A program made the translations under genes and the position numbers. This document shows, in pieces, positions 43,931 to 56,099 of a stretch of DNA of 64,000 nt. Source of the stretch: Hsuehochloa calcarea. Taxonomy: Eukaryota > Streptophyta > Magnoliopsida > Poales > Poaceae. Numbering within the stretch: position 1 is the first letter of the stretch; every line of letters starts with the position of its first letter. The stretch spans positions 20,741,385-20,805,384 of the forward strand of contig CM070594.1 in NCBI GenBank assembly GCA_036346395.1, written 5' to 3'. The notes below the pieces were generated by a model. The model ran no database searches, was not told where the DNA came from, and saw nothing but the letters and a program-made list of their open reading frames with translations.

Positions 43931-43944
43931 GGGCTCTGATACCA
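43931..43944 (-). other. Primer binding site of the Copia element
   Basis: GGGCTCTGATACCA on +, the complement of TGGTATCAGAGCCC. It is two bases from the LTR at 43947, fixing the element's orientation as minus. Confidence 0.92.
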
Positions 43945-43946
43945 CT

Positions 43947-44830
43947 TGTTGGACCGAAACGGCGACTAAAGGGGGGTGAATAGGACCACAATATCTTTTC
44001 CACAAAGATCGGATTCAACACGATTTTCACTCCGATAGCTACGAGAGCTATGAAGATCAATATACAAGCACAGCAGATGTCTTGTATTGAATCCAATCGA
44101 AACCGTGGAGCAAAACAACCAAAATCAACCAAAGCTCGATTTTCAAGTGTTGGGCGGTCTGACCTCTATATCAATGGCGGTTTGACCGGTCACCTTGGGT
44201 TGTCTGACCTCCAGCCTGATGAACAGTAAAATCAGTCCGAAAACGAAGTTGCAAATAGGTCTAACTTTTGATCCACAACTCCAAACTCGATGAAACTTGA
44301 AACACACCTTCTCTAGGATATCAGAACCTATTCCAATAAAAGATCGTGAAGATCCTTAGCAAAGTTCTGACCTTTTTCCGTTTGAGTGAATGATGGTTCA
44401 AAATCGAGTCAAAACAAAAACTAGATACAAAAACTTGCTCGTGGGTGACAGATGATCAATATGATCCTAGATGAATTCCCACATATCACAGCAAGCAAGA
44501 TTAGGGGCAGAAACCAAAAGAAAACTTGAGAATCAAAGAAAGCCCCTAAAATTACAAAATAGAGAGTAAGAACGAAAAGAGACTCATCTCAAGAGAACTT
44601 GCATAGATTGATTTGTGACTGTTGCTTGTTTACAGTCACTCCATCAAGGAGGACAAAACTCAATACATGAGCACACAATAAATCTCCTCTCAAGAATCCT
44701 AACATCTCCACTCCCTAATATCAAAAGCAAACTAGGGTTTCAAAATAAGAAAAAGGATCAAAGAGATGCTACAACACCCTCCCATATTTATAGTGGAGGC
44801 TAACCTTCTAGAAGAGTTTCCTATTAGGCA
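43947..44830 (-). mobile_element. Copia 5' LTR (right copy)
   Basis: Starts TGTTGGACCGAAACGG and matches 22496-23401 to the phrase CTATT-GGCA, where the two copies part. A TATA box in minus orientation lies at 44785-44792. Since the left copy is followed by polypurine tracts at the same point, 44830 is taken as the LTR edge. Confidence 0.85.
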
Positions 44831-46087
44831 CCCGTTAAGCCCACACACAAACGGGTTTAACTCACGCACGCATTTTAAAGCGTCGTCTTTATCTTCACTT
44901 GACCTAAATCGCTTCTCCTTGCGTCATCTTGCGCCCCGGTTTAGCCAAAAGCAATCAAGGCGGTATTTTAGTGATATTACCAAAATACCCCTTCTCAATC
45001 CTTCTCCACAGACCGAGTCTAATCTTCATGAGGTAATCTCATACTTCGCCACGTGTAGGTTGATCAACGGCTCTTATCATATCGGCAAGTCTCTCCCATC
45101 CAGCTCCCACCGAAACCACCATGGTACTTGCACCGACCCCCCGCCGCTTGATGCAACCCGTCGCACCGAACTTTTCGTTCGGTCATCCTTATCCATTTTG
45201 CACTATGCTCGAATCCAATGACTTCATCTGCCATCCTCGATCGTTCTGAACCTCAGCTCTCCAAGCTTAGTCATGATCATCCTCTCCGTTGACCTCCAAG
45301 CAACCTGCACAACAATAGACCAAGAAATCGATTACGGGAACAAGTTCTTCGCAACTTGATCCACGTTAGTCAAAACATGCATCATTCGACATATAAGCAC
45401 TGAAACTGATGAACTTGACTTAATCAACAAACATCGCCGCTAAAATGGTGATAAACAAGTGAAAACTGGTCAAATCGCCACCCATGGGTCGGTCTGACCG
45501 CTCTCTGGCCAGTCTAACCGCCCAGCATGGGACTTAGCCAATTTTTGACCCTTGAAATCCGAAACCTCTCCGAAAATTTCAAACAAATAGATCTTTTGAC
45601 TGGAAGCTCAAAAAATTATAAGACCAAGTGTATCAGAATCCCCTTTCTTACCTACACCCTCTATTTTTGGCCCAGCTCCAAACTCCACCAATCATATACT
45701 GACCGGTCCGACCGCCGCCTATGGTCGGTCGGACCGCGCTCGATCGGTTCGACCGCTGAGGTGGCGGTTGACCGCCATCGCCGGCTCGACCGCTACCGCC
45801 AATCGGGATCGCCAAGACCGACAAAGATCAAAAGTTGCCGAAAACGCATGATTCAAGAAACCTTCAACGTCATTGCCAATTGCCACATCATTCTAAGATC
45901 ATGAGCATATCCCCATGATATCCACAACAACAAGCAATTTTCTAACTGCACACACTTCGCTCAACTAGCAGCAGCCACTTGAACCAGTGGCATCCTGCGA
46001 CCAGGAAATCATCAGCTCTCCACGAGGTCTCAGCTCAAGTGAACCACCTCAAGCAACAAAACTTAAGACTACTGAACCATGCACAAA
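44831..46087 (-). other. LTR-like upstream sequence with GGTC-GACC palindromes
   Basis: Not shared with the left Copia LTR, but it carries the same kind of repeated palindromes (GGTCGGTCTGACCG at 45487; GACCGGTCCGACCG and GGTCGGTCGGACCG at 45700-45735; TCGGTTCGACCG at 45743). It could be a U3 part lost from the left copy, or the LTR of an older relative. No gene is visible. Confidence 0.45.
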
Positions 46088-49000
46088 TGTAACGTCTCGT
46101 TTTTGGACGGCAAATAGTAATTATCATTTGGGTTCCTATTTTCAAACTGTCAGTCAATTTGTCGTTAATTTCCAAAAACTCCTAGCTTTCTTTAAGCTCA
46201 GGTTTGTGTTTCAAAACTCCTTTCAATTTCTGAATTCAAAATTAAATTTGAATCCCCCTTTTCTGTTTTTGGACTCCTCCCCAATTCTCTCTTGGGTCCA
46301 GCCCATCTTCTTGGGCCGACCCATTTCTCTGGCCCACATTCCCCCGAGCCCACCTTTTCCCCCTGGCCTACTCATTTCTCCCAGCCCAGCACGTTCTCCT
46401 GGCCCATTCCGCCCCCACCCCCCGGTTTATTCCCCCCAGCCCATTTCCCCCGGCGCTCCCCCCGGCCACGTCGCCCGGTCTGTCCCCACCCCTCTTCCTT
46501 TCTTTCCTCTCCCCTCTCCTGACTTCTCCGCTCGGCTCTCGCTTCTTCTCCCCCCCTTTCTTCCTTGCTTCCTCCACACCCAGCGCCTGCTCGCCCACGT
46601 CCCCCTCCGGCCGATAGCTCCTGTGTCGTCGCCTGCTTCACGCCGCTCCACGCCGCACGCCGCCCGGTTCCCCCTCCCCACCTCCCCACCACCACCGCCC
46701 CTAGCTCCCTCGGCCTCTCTCTCCCCTCCCCGACTATAAGAAGTAGAGTCCCCCTCTATCTCCCTCCTCCTCACCTTCCTCTTTCCCCCTCCCTGTGCCG
46801 CTAAGGCCCGAGCCCTCCCCCGTGCTGCCGCCGCCATCTCCCTCTCCGGTGCTCCCCGCCCCCGTCGACAGCTCAGTGAGCTCCCTTGCGCCACCACAGT
46901 ACTGTGGCGCGCCTCCCTCCTCCTCTCCTCCCCTCCGGCCGCTCTCGCCGTTGGCCTCTGCGCCCGAGGCCGCCTGCATGCTGCCGCCTCCTCTCCGGTG
47001 CTGCCGCCCTCGGCTTCCTCCCCTTCCCGGTGATCCATTTTGCCCATCCCCGCCGTCGGTAGCCAGCAGCCGCTGCCGCCGCATCTCCCATGGCTCCTCT
47101 GTGATGCTCTCTCTCTCTCTCTCTAGAGCATTGTGGGCCCCTATGCAGTAGAGCAGCATCAGTAGCAATGGATTAGTGGCTAGCATTTAAATCTGTGAAA
47201 TGAACTTGCGAATATTTTGTTAACCACCCCCCCCCCGCCATATTTAATTACTTCCCTATTGTCAAGCTGAAGTTCATTCTAATAACTTTCGAAATCGCTT
47301 CAACACCTCTGCAATCATGTCAAGTAATTGTTGAAGCTAATTTAATTAACTTTTCTGCTATTGTTTAAAAGGCTTTGTGTCATAAGAAACTTATTTACAG
47401 TTTTCTAAAAATAAATTTGGGAAGCTATTCGAGAATAATTTGTTGATCTCAATATCTTGTCATCTTCCAAACCAAAGTGGAGTATCCCTACAAAAGTTCC
47501 TTCGACTTTGACCCTCTCTTGTGTTCCCTCCCGGCAGAGCTTCTCCGCCACTTCCTCTTTTGCCCAATTGGTCGTTTGACTTTGTCAAACATCCCCGCTT
47601 CGCTAAATCTTTTATCTTAAGCTCGTTCATCGCAAAACTTGTTTAAAGCTCCTTGAATTTATTTGGTCTTTTGAAGTTCCTTGGATTTACTTGTTTTCTC
47701 GATCGTGATCTTGTAATTAGAAGTCGGAGTCCAGAAGAAGCAACGACTCGAGCAGGATCAAGATCTAGATAAAGACACGGACCAAGAACTCAAGACCCCT
47801 AGCCAAGAAGGCTTTGAGTAAGATCAAGGTTGCGATAAATTGGCCCAGACGAGTCAATACTTTGATCATTTAGAGGCTACATTTTATGCAAATTATATTT
47901 ATTTAAAATATCAAAATTGCACGCTTTCATTCTTTAATCAAATGTATGTTAAAACTTAAGGTAGTTAAATACCCATTTGATAATTAGTTAATTATTAAGC
48001 TATCCTTTGATAATTGAATCCATTATTCCATATCACCCTAGTAGCTATGTGGTAATTACTAGTTATGGGATGTACTTGAGCGACATGCTAATCTTTCTTA
48101 AGTACCGGGATAATAAATGTCCTAATCATCATCTTTTAATCATGAAAGTGGTTTTAGGCAGTCATTGTGGGTAAATGGCTGGCGTGTTGTGATAATTGGT
48201 TTTCCTCCCTAAAACCCTAAACAACTTGCTAGTACCACATCTAGGCGGATGGAAAGAGTGGTGAGTGCTGTCGTGCACGAGAGTGGTTGGTATGTGATAT
48301 GAATTGCCCAGATGGATTAAGAACTTAATCTTGTCATGACCTTCCGTGTAAAAACAAGTACAACCGTAAGTTGCAAAGTGCAACTTGGCTTAGTAAAGTT
48401 ATCGAATCCTGAAAGTCATCTCGCTGGAGAGGATTAAGGCAGTACAAGCGGCGGATGCGTTCCGGCTTGAAAGGGACACCGTGGTAAGGTGAAGTTGCCA
48501 GCTGCGCTAGTCATTGTGGTGAACATCCTGCACAATTTATGGGTGTAACCCCATATGGATGAGATGACGGAAGGGGCGAGGTAGTTTGAAAGATTACTGT
48601 GACGATCGCTCAACTACATGACTACGGAATCACATGGGTAATGAGTATGATTATCTCTTGTGGGTATAGTGTACAACATCTGCAGAGTCTAAACTATTTA
48701 AACAGCTGTGTCTACGGTCAAAGGTGGACATGAGAACTTAACCTGAGTTAGTTCTATTTCAAAAACATTTGTGGGCGGTATGAAAACCAGGTCGGCTCAT
48801 CTAGCCTGAGGTTTGGTTTTTCCCTGGATCGTCGTATCCAGTGTTGTTAATGTATGGAGGTAACTCCAATCAAATGAAGTATTTGTAGAGTTTCCAATGG
48901 AGGGAACCTCTACTGTTATTTAATATTGTAATTACTCTCTTTAATAAAATGCAATTTGATTAAAATACTAAGTCATAGGAATTTGTATTATGATAATTGA

Positions 49001-49594
49001 AAAGGTTGCTTTAGCAAATAAAAGAACCCGAGCCACCCTTGTTAAGCCTTGCATGTATATACTGCATCTTGTGAATTGGCTTGTGAGCATGGAAGTTATG
49101 TTCACCCTCGCTCTTTCTCCAATCCCTCAGAAGCAGGAAATCCTGAAGCTTTCGACTATTACAAGGAACCCATCGTCTGACGGCCCAGGAGTTTTGAAGC
49201 GTAGTTTAGTCTTTTGTCGTTCTAGTCTCACCTCAGTCTAGCTGACTCCGCCGGTACTCGCGTGCATCCTATATAATCTGAGTTTTTTAGTAATATCGGA
49301 CGTACACAGGTTTCCCCAGTCGCTTGCATGTGGAGAGATGTGTTCTCACCCTTTTTGCTTCCGTTGCCGCTTCCGCTACTTTTGTGATGTAATTATTTGG
49401 TCTGTTTGGCCGTTATTGTAAAACTTGGGCTGAAGCGGTCTGTGTAAACTCTAATGTGTTAAATTAATGAATGGTATGGTTTTACGCCATGTATAAATTG
49501 ATTCAGCAATATGCCTGTGAGTGCTATCTACTGATCTAAGGAATAACACAGTGTTTTCACATAGGATTCAGGATTAGAAAATCCGGATCCGACA
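46088..49594 (+). mobile_element. Solo LTR, 3.5 kb, Ty3-type
   Basis: Starts TGTAACGTCTCG and ends GGATCCGACA, with ACAAA at 46083-46087 and ACGAA at 49595-49599 as a 5-bp duplication with one mismatch. The layout follows other Ty3 LTRs here: AT-rich start, GC-rich Pro/Arg-type leader (46280-47110) with TATAAG at 46735, then ATAACTTTCGAAAT (47282) and a GAAGCTAA box, then long AT-rich U5. No primer site or polypurine tract adjoins. The overlapping long frames at 46292-47186 on both strands are a composition effect. Confidence 0.75.
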
Positions 49595-49599
49595 ACGAA

Positions 49600-50111
49600 T
49601 TATTCGCCAAGGCTCGATTAGCACAAGTAGCAGCAGCAAGCAGAGCTCAACCATAATTTGGGACACGAAACAAATCGAGCGCTGGTACCGTGATGTCGGA
49701 GTAATCGAGCTTGGAGTCTGACGCCTTCCTCGACTTGGCCAAGCCCGAGCTACAGAGCATGCAAGGAAGACGACGAGTTCGAGATGTGCGGGGGAGGAGG
49801 TGTAGTAATAGCTGTGGATCTAGATATCGGAGTGTATATATATATATGGGAACGTATATAGTGATAATTGGTAATTCAGTGCTAAGGTGCTAATACCAAT
49901 CTTGACCGTTGGATCTGGATCATGACCGTTGAAGGTGGGAGCATGCATGGTGTTTAATGAAGACACATTGATGAAGGTGCATCGAAGGTGGGAGCATACA
50001 AAGTGATTAAATGGTTTAGAGGTGGGAGCCCGCATTAATCTTGGTTGTTCAATTCAGATCCAATGGTCAAGATTGATATTAACACCTTAGCATTACCCAT
50101 TAGAATTACCC
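49600..50111. other. No gene recognised
   Basis: Intergenic sequence with a short TATATATATA tract near 49838. Phrases such as GACCGTTGGATC and AAGGTGGGAGC are repeated loosely at 49905-50030. No open frame of interest. Confidence 0.5.
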
Positions 50112-50122
50112 ATATATATATA

Positions 50123-50185
<63 letters not shown>
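50112..50185. repeat. (TA)n microsatellite
   Basis: About 37 TA units with one interruption, on the left side of a Micron-like element. Confidence 0.95.
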
Positions 50186-50190
<5 letters not shown>

Positions 50191-50531
50191 CCTGGGAGTA
50201 CATACTCCCACTTCTCATATACTACTTAAATAGTATAATGATACCTCTTTATCTATTTGAGCATACTCCAATAATGATTATAAGATACCCCAAAGTGAGT
50301 TCTATGAAAAAAATTATTAAAGTCCACCTTTTATAGTTAAATTTGTGTATATACTTCTTTTATATATGAAACAGGGTATATAGCAAAAAATAAAGAATTC
50401 CAATGAAATTTTTTCAATCAAGTCGCATTGGAGTATCTTATAATTGATATTTAAGTATACTAAAAATGATAAAGAAGTATAATATATTTATTTAAGCAGT
50501 ATATAAGTATGTACTCTAAGATTTAAACGAC

Positions 50532-50532
<1 letters not shown>
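50186..50532. mobile_element. Micron-like element between (TA)n tracts
   Basis: A 347-bp AT-rich segment, GTACTCCTGGGAGTACATAC to TTTAAACGACG, has a long (TA)n tract abutting each end and no inverted terminal repeats longer than a few bases. This is the described arrangement of rice Micron elements, which occupy (TA)n microsatellites. No coding frame. The family name is from memory of that arrangement, not from a sequence match. Confidence 0.6.

Positions 50533-50604
<72 letters not shown>
50533..50604. repeat. (TA)n microsatellite
   Basis: About 36 uninterrupted TA units on the right side of the Micron-like element. Confidence 0.95.
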
Positions 50605-50607
<3 letters not shown>

Positions 50608-51469
50608 GCAGTGGAGTTGGGGACTTCCATCCTACTAGTTAGAAAGAGAGACTCGGACTTGGAACTTTGTTGGCTTTATGGGCCTGCTGGAGTGTGAGGT
50701 TTAGCTTTGGGCTTTGGAGAACTGGGATGGAGGCCTGGCTTGAGGCTAGGAATGGGTCGGGCTGATCTAGTCTGTGCTGGGCTGACATATGGGCTAAACA
50801 CAAAATAATTTTAACTATAAATTTCAAGAGAGGAGCGAGCGTACCTCGTTTGGTTTGCGGGCGGCGGGTCTCGGGTTCGATTCCAACGTCTCACTAGCCA
50901 TTTCGTGGTTTGGAACAGTATATACGTTGATATGTTCAGTGGTCAATGTTTAGCTCCCGTTTCAGATTAGGTGTGTATATGAATTTCAAGAATATATGAA
51001 GTATCCCCACGGCAATGTACGAGTCCAATTTTAAAGTTTGGACAAGTTTATAGTCCACGTTGAATTTCCGTACAAAGTGTAGAACCGCGAAGAGTTATTA
51101 TTGACAAAGCTTCGTCGAAGAAAGCAACTAAAAGACATAGGAGATTACTTACGTAAAACAGTAAATAATTGATCAACACAACTTTCAAATACAGCGGTCC
51201 GTTGAAAATGAGGGCAATATTTTAATTCTAAATTTTAATAGAAAATAGATATTGCTAAAGACTAATGATGCATAAATCAATAATAACAGCAACCAACTCA
51301 TTATACTTCACAATATAAGCAAAAACAGAATGTAAATAAGTCAATTAGTCACACGAAATACTTACAGATGAGTTCGATAAAGAACAGGAAGCAGCGCAAA
51401 CTCGATGCAGTGCATACTCAATGATGAATCAGCAACACGAGCGGTCGCGCATATGTGCGCTGCTCAGAA
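50605..51469. other. No gene; possible tRNA-type promoter box at 50875-50886
   Basis: GGGTTCGATTCC at 50875-50886 matches the internal B box of tRNA genes and tRNA-derived SINEs. A weak A-box-like TGGTTTGCGGG lies about 20-30 bases upstream. No cloverleaf could be folded by eye. The rest shows nothing. Confidence 0.3.
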
Positions 51470-51531
51470 ACCTTATTGCCGCCTCCGTGCAGGTCTTCAC
51501 ACCTTATTGCCGCCTCCGTGCAGGTCTTCAC
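51470..51531. repeat. 31-bp perfect tandem duplication
   Basis: ACCTTATTGCCGCCTCCGTG...CTTCAC occurs twice head to tail (51470-51500 and 51501-51531) without differences. Confidence 0.95.
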
Positions 51532-51689
51532 GGCAGCAACAGCTCGGAGATACCGCTCCCCTTCTTCACGATGCACGCCGAGAAGAAGAGTCGACGAGGT
51601 TCAGACAGCGCAATCCTACAGCACAAGTTTTCAGAGAAAGAAAAGAAGAAATGGAGGCGCTTCAGATACGCAGTAATGCTCGATGTCTC

Positions 51690-51692
<3 letters not shown>

Positions 51693-51746
<54 letters not shown>
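51693..51746. repeat. (TA)n microsatellite
   Basis: About 26 TA units preceded by GTGC and followed by GATGTAGAC. Confidence 0.95.
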
Positions 51747-51748
<2 letters not shown>

Positions 51749-52692
51749 TGTAGACTGTGAACTGACTAATTAAATAGCTATTTACCCACTGGTAACTGTC
51801 TGTCATCATCACCCAATAAAACCTCAAATTTAAACATTTGAATCTCATTCAAACAGAGAGAGATGCATAGTTTAGCAAAAATAAGGTGGACTTGGTCTGC
51901 CAAGTGACGCGCCATGTCACAAGTCACGTGTGCGTGCGTGTGTGTGTTTATCCAAAGCCCTCTTCGTGCTACCTCATCCATGTGTCACATGTTTCAAAGA
52001 GTGGTAATGACTGCATTTTATATGTTGGCCACCTCCACCTTGCCTTAGTAATATGGTACTAAACTATACATACTTTGTAATTATAGAAAATGAGTCTTAC
52101 TCATATGGGTCTATTTCCAACACAATCAATCAACAATCCTAGTAAAAATATTAGCAGCATTTAGAGCATCTGCAATAGCCCATGTCACTTGTTACTAAAG
52201 GATGAACACTAAAGCATTTAGGTGTTAAACAAGCGCTGTTGATACTTAGATATAAAAAATAACAAAATAACTATTAAAGACTTGTTTATTACCTAAAAAT
52301 CTGTTTTGTGTATAGCAATTAAAGTCTTAGATACAAATTTAACTAGCAACCTATTATAAGATTTATTTTTTATTAGATTAAGTACTCTCTTATCTCTTAT
52401 GTTAGTAATAAGCTAAGAAATAAGTTATTGTAGATATTCTGAATTTAGAATTGCTTAGAAAGGTACATATTCTGTGCCGATACACACGTACGAACCCGCG
52501 TTAGCAAAACATACACACACGACATTGCCCTCTAACGCGGACACGGATACTTTGCTGTTACCGCAGAGAAGCATATGCTCTCACCGTCCAATCAAAGATC
52601 AAGGTGCTCAAACCAAAATACAGTAATATTTAAGGCAGGAGTGGCTGCAGTTTTAAACGCATTTGAGTACATTTATAAGCAGTAATTGCTAA
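51747..52692. other. No gene recognised
   Basis: AT-rich intergenic sequence without a long frame or recognisable repeat termini. A short GTGCGTGCGTGTGTGTG tract lies near 51930. Confidence 0.5.
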
Positions 52693-53450
52693 GGGCTTGC
52701 TTGGGAATGCCATCTCCAGCGGAATTCACATGAGAAGACTGAAAATTTAAACTAAACTAGTAGGGTGTGTTACAGCAGATGGTATCATAAACCATATAAT
52801 AAATATAAATTTTATTTCACACAGATATAAATAGAAAAATTAACTCAATATATTGCATCGCCTATTACTACCCAGAAATTAAAATTTTGAGCTCATATAT
52901 TGTTTAACTTTGGAAGTTCAAGTTGATTCCGACTGCAGCGGGGTATAGGGGAGGGGAGGCGACAGTTCGAGCCTTGGAGGGGAGGAGGCGGTGAAGGGCT
53001 TCTGCGAGCGGAACAGAGCGAACGTAGAAAATAGGAGCGGAGGATGCGAGCGAGGGGCGTAGCGCAGAGGATCCAGGGCGAGGGGTGAGGGATGCGAGCA
53101 AGGACGAGGGCGGGTCGGCGGCGGGCGAGGACGAGGGTGGGTCGGCGGCGGGCAAGGGCGTTGCGGCGGCGCAGTGGCGATGAGTGGGTAGCGACGCGGA
53201 TTGGGGGGAACGGACGGAGCGGCGGCTGAGGTAAGGGGTTGGTAGGGAAGGTTCGGGATGAGGGGTGGGTGGATTTCGTGCGTGAGGAAAGTGGACAGAG
53301 GTGGTTGGAGAGGAGGTGCCGAAGGACTTGTACGAGTGGAACAGAGCGAGCGTAGAAAATGAGAGTGGAGTGAATTCAGAATTATAGTAGTTAAGAATTT
53401 TAATTCATCGATGTTCATAGGCCGAAATTATGGTGTAACCAAACAAGGTC
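52693..53450. mobile_element. Harbinger/Tourist-like element, about 760 bp
   Basis: Left end GGGCTTGCTTGGGAATG preceded by TAA. Right end GTAACCAAACAAGGTC, whose complement GACCTTGTTTGGTTAC resembles the left end. The bases after it are AAA, not TAA, so the duplication is imperfect. The GC-rich interior repeats CGAACAGAGCG-ACGTAGAAAA twice (53009 and 53339). The Pro-rich minus-strand frame across it (52918-53418) looks incidental. Confidence 0.45.
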
Positions 53451-54985
53451 AAAAACAATTAATCCGAGCAATCGATTTCCACGAATCGGGTGCCTTCCAA
53501 TATGCATTCTGTGTAGCACATTTTATCTTGTCTAATCAAATCAATGCCGCTTTGCTGTATGCTACCTATGCACACATAGTAAAAGTAAGACCGTGAAACC
53601 CAAAGCACGTCCAGAGAATGATAAGATGGCCAATCTTCTGTCTTTTAAATTTCTGCAGAGCAGTACTGGTAATACCATCCACGAAGCATCACACGAGCAA
53701 ACATCCACCTCACAGAAGATAAGAAGAAGAAGAAGAAGAAGAAGAAGAAACATTGCACGAGCACAGTAACTCCTCTGCTTTCATTAAAATCCAGTGTGTA
53801 AAATTTTCGAACGAGGCCTTAGAATTTTTCCCACGTTCTGGAGAGAGGACAACCATGGCCGTACCAGCTTTGTTCTAACCAAAGAGCACCTCTCAGTCGA
53901 ATCAACCCCCCTTGGCACGTCAAGGCCCCAGATCGATGGCCACGGGACGCACGATGTGACACCACTCGGCTGCCCGTACATCACCCACAAACATTTCGTT
54001 TCTCCCCTGCGAATCGATCAATTCATGCACGGCGTGTCACGTCAAACGTCGCCTCCACAAATGGCCAATGTTTGCTTCACAGATCACAGGTTCGCAGACC
54101 CTCAAAAAAAAGACCACAGGTTTACAGCAAGCGGAGATCACCACCGCCGAGAAACATACTGTGTCAATCAAGCCAAATCAAGCGTCGAACACCTATCATG
54201 TTTTTTTTTCAAATAAAAGGGACAGCTCCAGTGTGTTTGTTTTAATCGGAGGTTTTTTAAAAAAATAGCAGAATCTCTGCGGCCAATTTTTATAGAAGAA
54301 TTAGAAAAATATATATATACTACGATGAGGCTAAAACCCTAGGACCATTATAACAAGGATCAAAACACCGTGACAACATTTTTAGATTTTAATCCTATAC
54401 AAACGTCAACAAGCATACGATGCTAGTACAAGAAAGCTCACTGAGAGTTTGTCCGTCGGTATGTTCTGGCGCCACGCTAAGAAAAAATCAACTCCCACCC
54501 TAAGCCAAAAAAAAAAGTTATACGGTCTAATTATTTGCTCAAACTAGTGTCTAGTTACTTCGACCAGTGTAAAAATATTTCACCAATGAATAAATATAAT
54601 CACGGTCTATTTTGAACACATTAGTTTCACATGAAATAGTTTAATTCTCAGTTAAATCCAGAAAAATTTTCAAGTTCCAAACATATTATATTGTGCACAA
54701 AGAAGAGATTCTACGAAAGATCAAATAGGGGCCCCACATTCATATATAACAGGGTCTTAACATGTTGTGCAGGTGCACAAACAAGCGACACTAGAAAAGA
54801 TCAAAGAAAATGTCTATGAGACCAAGAAATGCATATCAAATAAGAGAGTGCGTGTCGATGTACGATGTTGGATGAGAACAAAGCCTAAGAAAATGAGGCG
54901 TCCATGTACTTATGCAATCAAGAATTCAAGATAAATAAGCCTTTGTAGTTGTTGCAGATATCATGAGAGTGAGATGGATCGAGAT
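53451..54985. other. No gene recognised; contains (AAG)10 at 53721-53750
   Basis: Includes an (AAG)n tract. A 140-residue + frame at 53794-54216 (CKIFERGLRIFPTFWREDN) has no recognisable family, no close start context and ends in a low-complexity T-run. Listed here so it is not lost, but not called a gene. Confidence 0.45.
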
Positions 54986-54988
54986 TAA

Positions 54989-56099
54989 GGGTTTGTTTGG
55001 GTGGCAGGGCAAATAATTCATTGGGAGATAAACCCGATAGTGAATTTTTTTTGTTGCATTGGATCCCCATGTAATATATTCTTCCTTGGGATAGAAGCCC
55101 AGTCATCGTTTTGGGCAGGGGGGATGCAAGGGAACAAAAGAGAAGCGAACACTGGAACACTGGTGGAGGCATATGGCGGTGGCATACTAGCGTGGTGGTG
55201 TTCGGGGAAGCTGCGAGCGGCGGCGTTGCTGATGCAAACCAGTTCCAAGTACTACAGCTCAAGCTTGCATCGACCATGGCACGAGGCTACCTACCATCCT
55301 CTGCCTCGCCAGCCGCCAGCCTTCACCGCATTTGCCGCATGCATCTTGGACGACAAAAGGGGAACTGGAGAAATAGAGCTCGAGCTCGCAATGGAGACGG
55401 TGATTCGCTCGGAGAGACACGGCGCAGCTTGCTCGAGAAGCTCGAAAGAAAATCTTCGCGCTGCTTGCAATCGTCAGATTGGAGAAGAGGGGGAGCGGGG
55501 CGGCAAAAATACTCGCAATCGCCGTAGTTGGAGAAAAAGGGGGCAGCGTGTAGAATATGGTTGGATGGAACTCACCATGGCCAAGCCCTACCTCGACCAG
55601 AAATGAACTCCTCGGCCTCAAGTTCGTCGCCGCTGATAGCCACCTCAACCAGATATGCAACGTCGTCGATGTGAGGCATTCTTTCCCTCATCCTCAACCC
55701 CGTCGATCACCTGCTAGTGTTAAGCTCTGTAGTGTTGCACTACCGTCCACACTCCTTCCTCCGGTCTGGCTATCGCCTAAGTCGTGGAACCACGGTGGAG
55801 GAAAGTGGTGGAGACCTTGTTCGTCAAGGTGGCCAGTGTGGGCGAGGTGGAGGCGGCGGCAGGACACAAGCAAGGGGAAGCGCTTTGACGCAAGGAGTTG
55901 CGAGATGAGGAACAAATCCACGCACTGATAGGAGTGTTTTCTTATCCCGGGGATTAGGGCGGGATGGGCCGATATTTCCCCCCTCCCAGGTGTCAACCAA
56001 ACGCACCAGTGGGACAGACTGAGGAATTTTTCCACAGGTAGAATTTTCCATAGGATTAAGTAGGAATCCTCACCGGGATTTGGACTCCCAAACAAGCCC
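54989..56099. mobile_element. PIF/Harbinger (Tourist-type) non-autonomous element with TAA duplication
   Basis: Left end GGGTTTGTTTGGG and right end CCCAAACAAGCCC form 13-bp inverted repeats with one mismatch. TAA flanks both (54986-54988 and 56100-56102), the duplication preferred by Harbinger transposases. At 1.1 kb it is longer than usual Tourist MITEs. The GC-rich interior has frames on both strands (55001-55606 +, 55694-56095 -) but no DDE or Myb-like motif that I can see. Confidence 0.82.

Larger units (their letters stand above)
22496..44830 (-). mobile_element. Sirevirus-type Copia element, nested host of two other insertions
   Basis: Minus-strand element. Its 5' LTR (43947-44830), primer binding site (43931-43944), gag, protease, integrase, RNase H, multiple polypurine tracts (23481-23590) and 3' LTR (22496-23401) appear in that order. 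The gag carries a zinc knuckle and a coiled coil, as in Sireviruses. Two elements interrupt it: a Ty3 element at 31143-42935 and a non-autonomous gag-bearing element at about 24078-27868. Most of the reverse transcriptase is deleted, so it could not move by itself. AAAAC precedes the left LTR (22491-22495) but is not repeated after 44830, so the right border or target duplication is not settled. Confidence 0.82.

Noticed and set aside
44831..46087. Considered as a firm part of the Copia 5' LTR
   Set aside because: The left LTR lacks it and is followed by polypurine tracts at the matching point. Palindrome similarity alone does not prove it.
46292..47186. Pro-rich frames up to 250 codons in the 46088 solo LTR
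   Set aside because: Same composition effect as in the other LTR leaders; frames on both strands overlap fully.
52918..53418. 166-codon Pro-rich minus-strand frame
   Set aside because: It fills the GC-rich interior of a Harbinger-like element and has internal repetition but no recognisable domain.
53794..54216. 140-codon + frame between Harbinger-like elements
   Set aside because: No family resemblance and no splice context; it ends in a poly-T/Phe run. Kept only as a note in the region entry.
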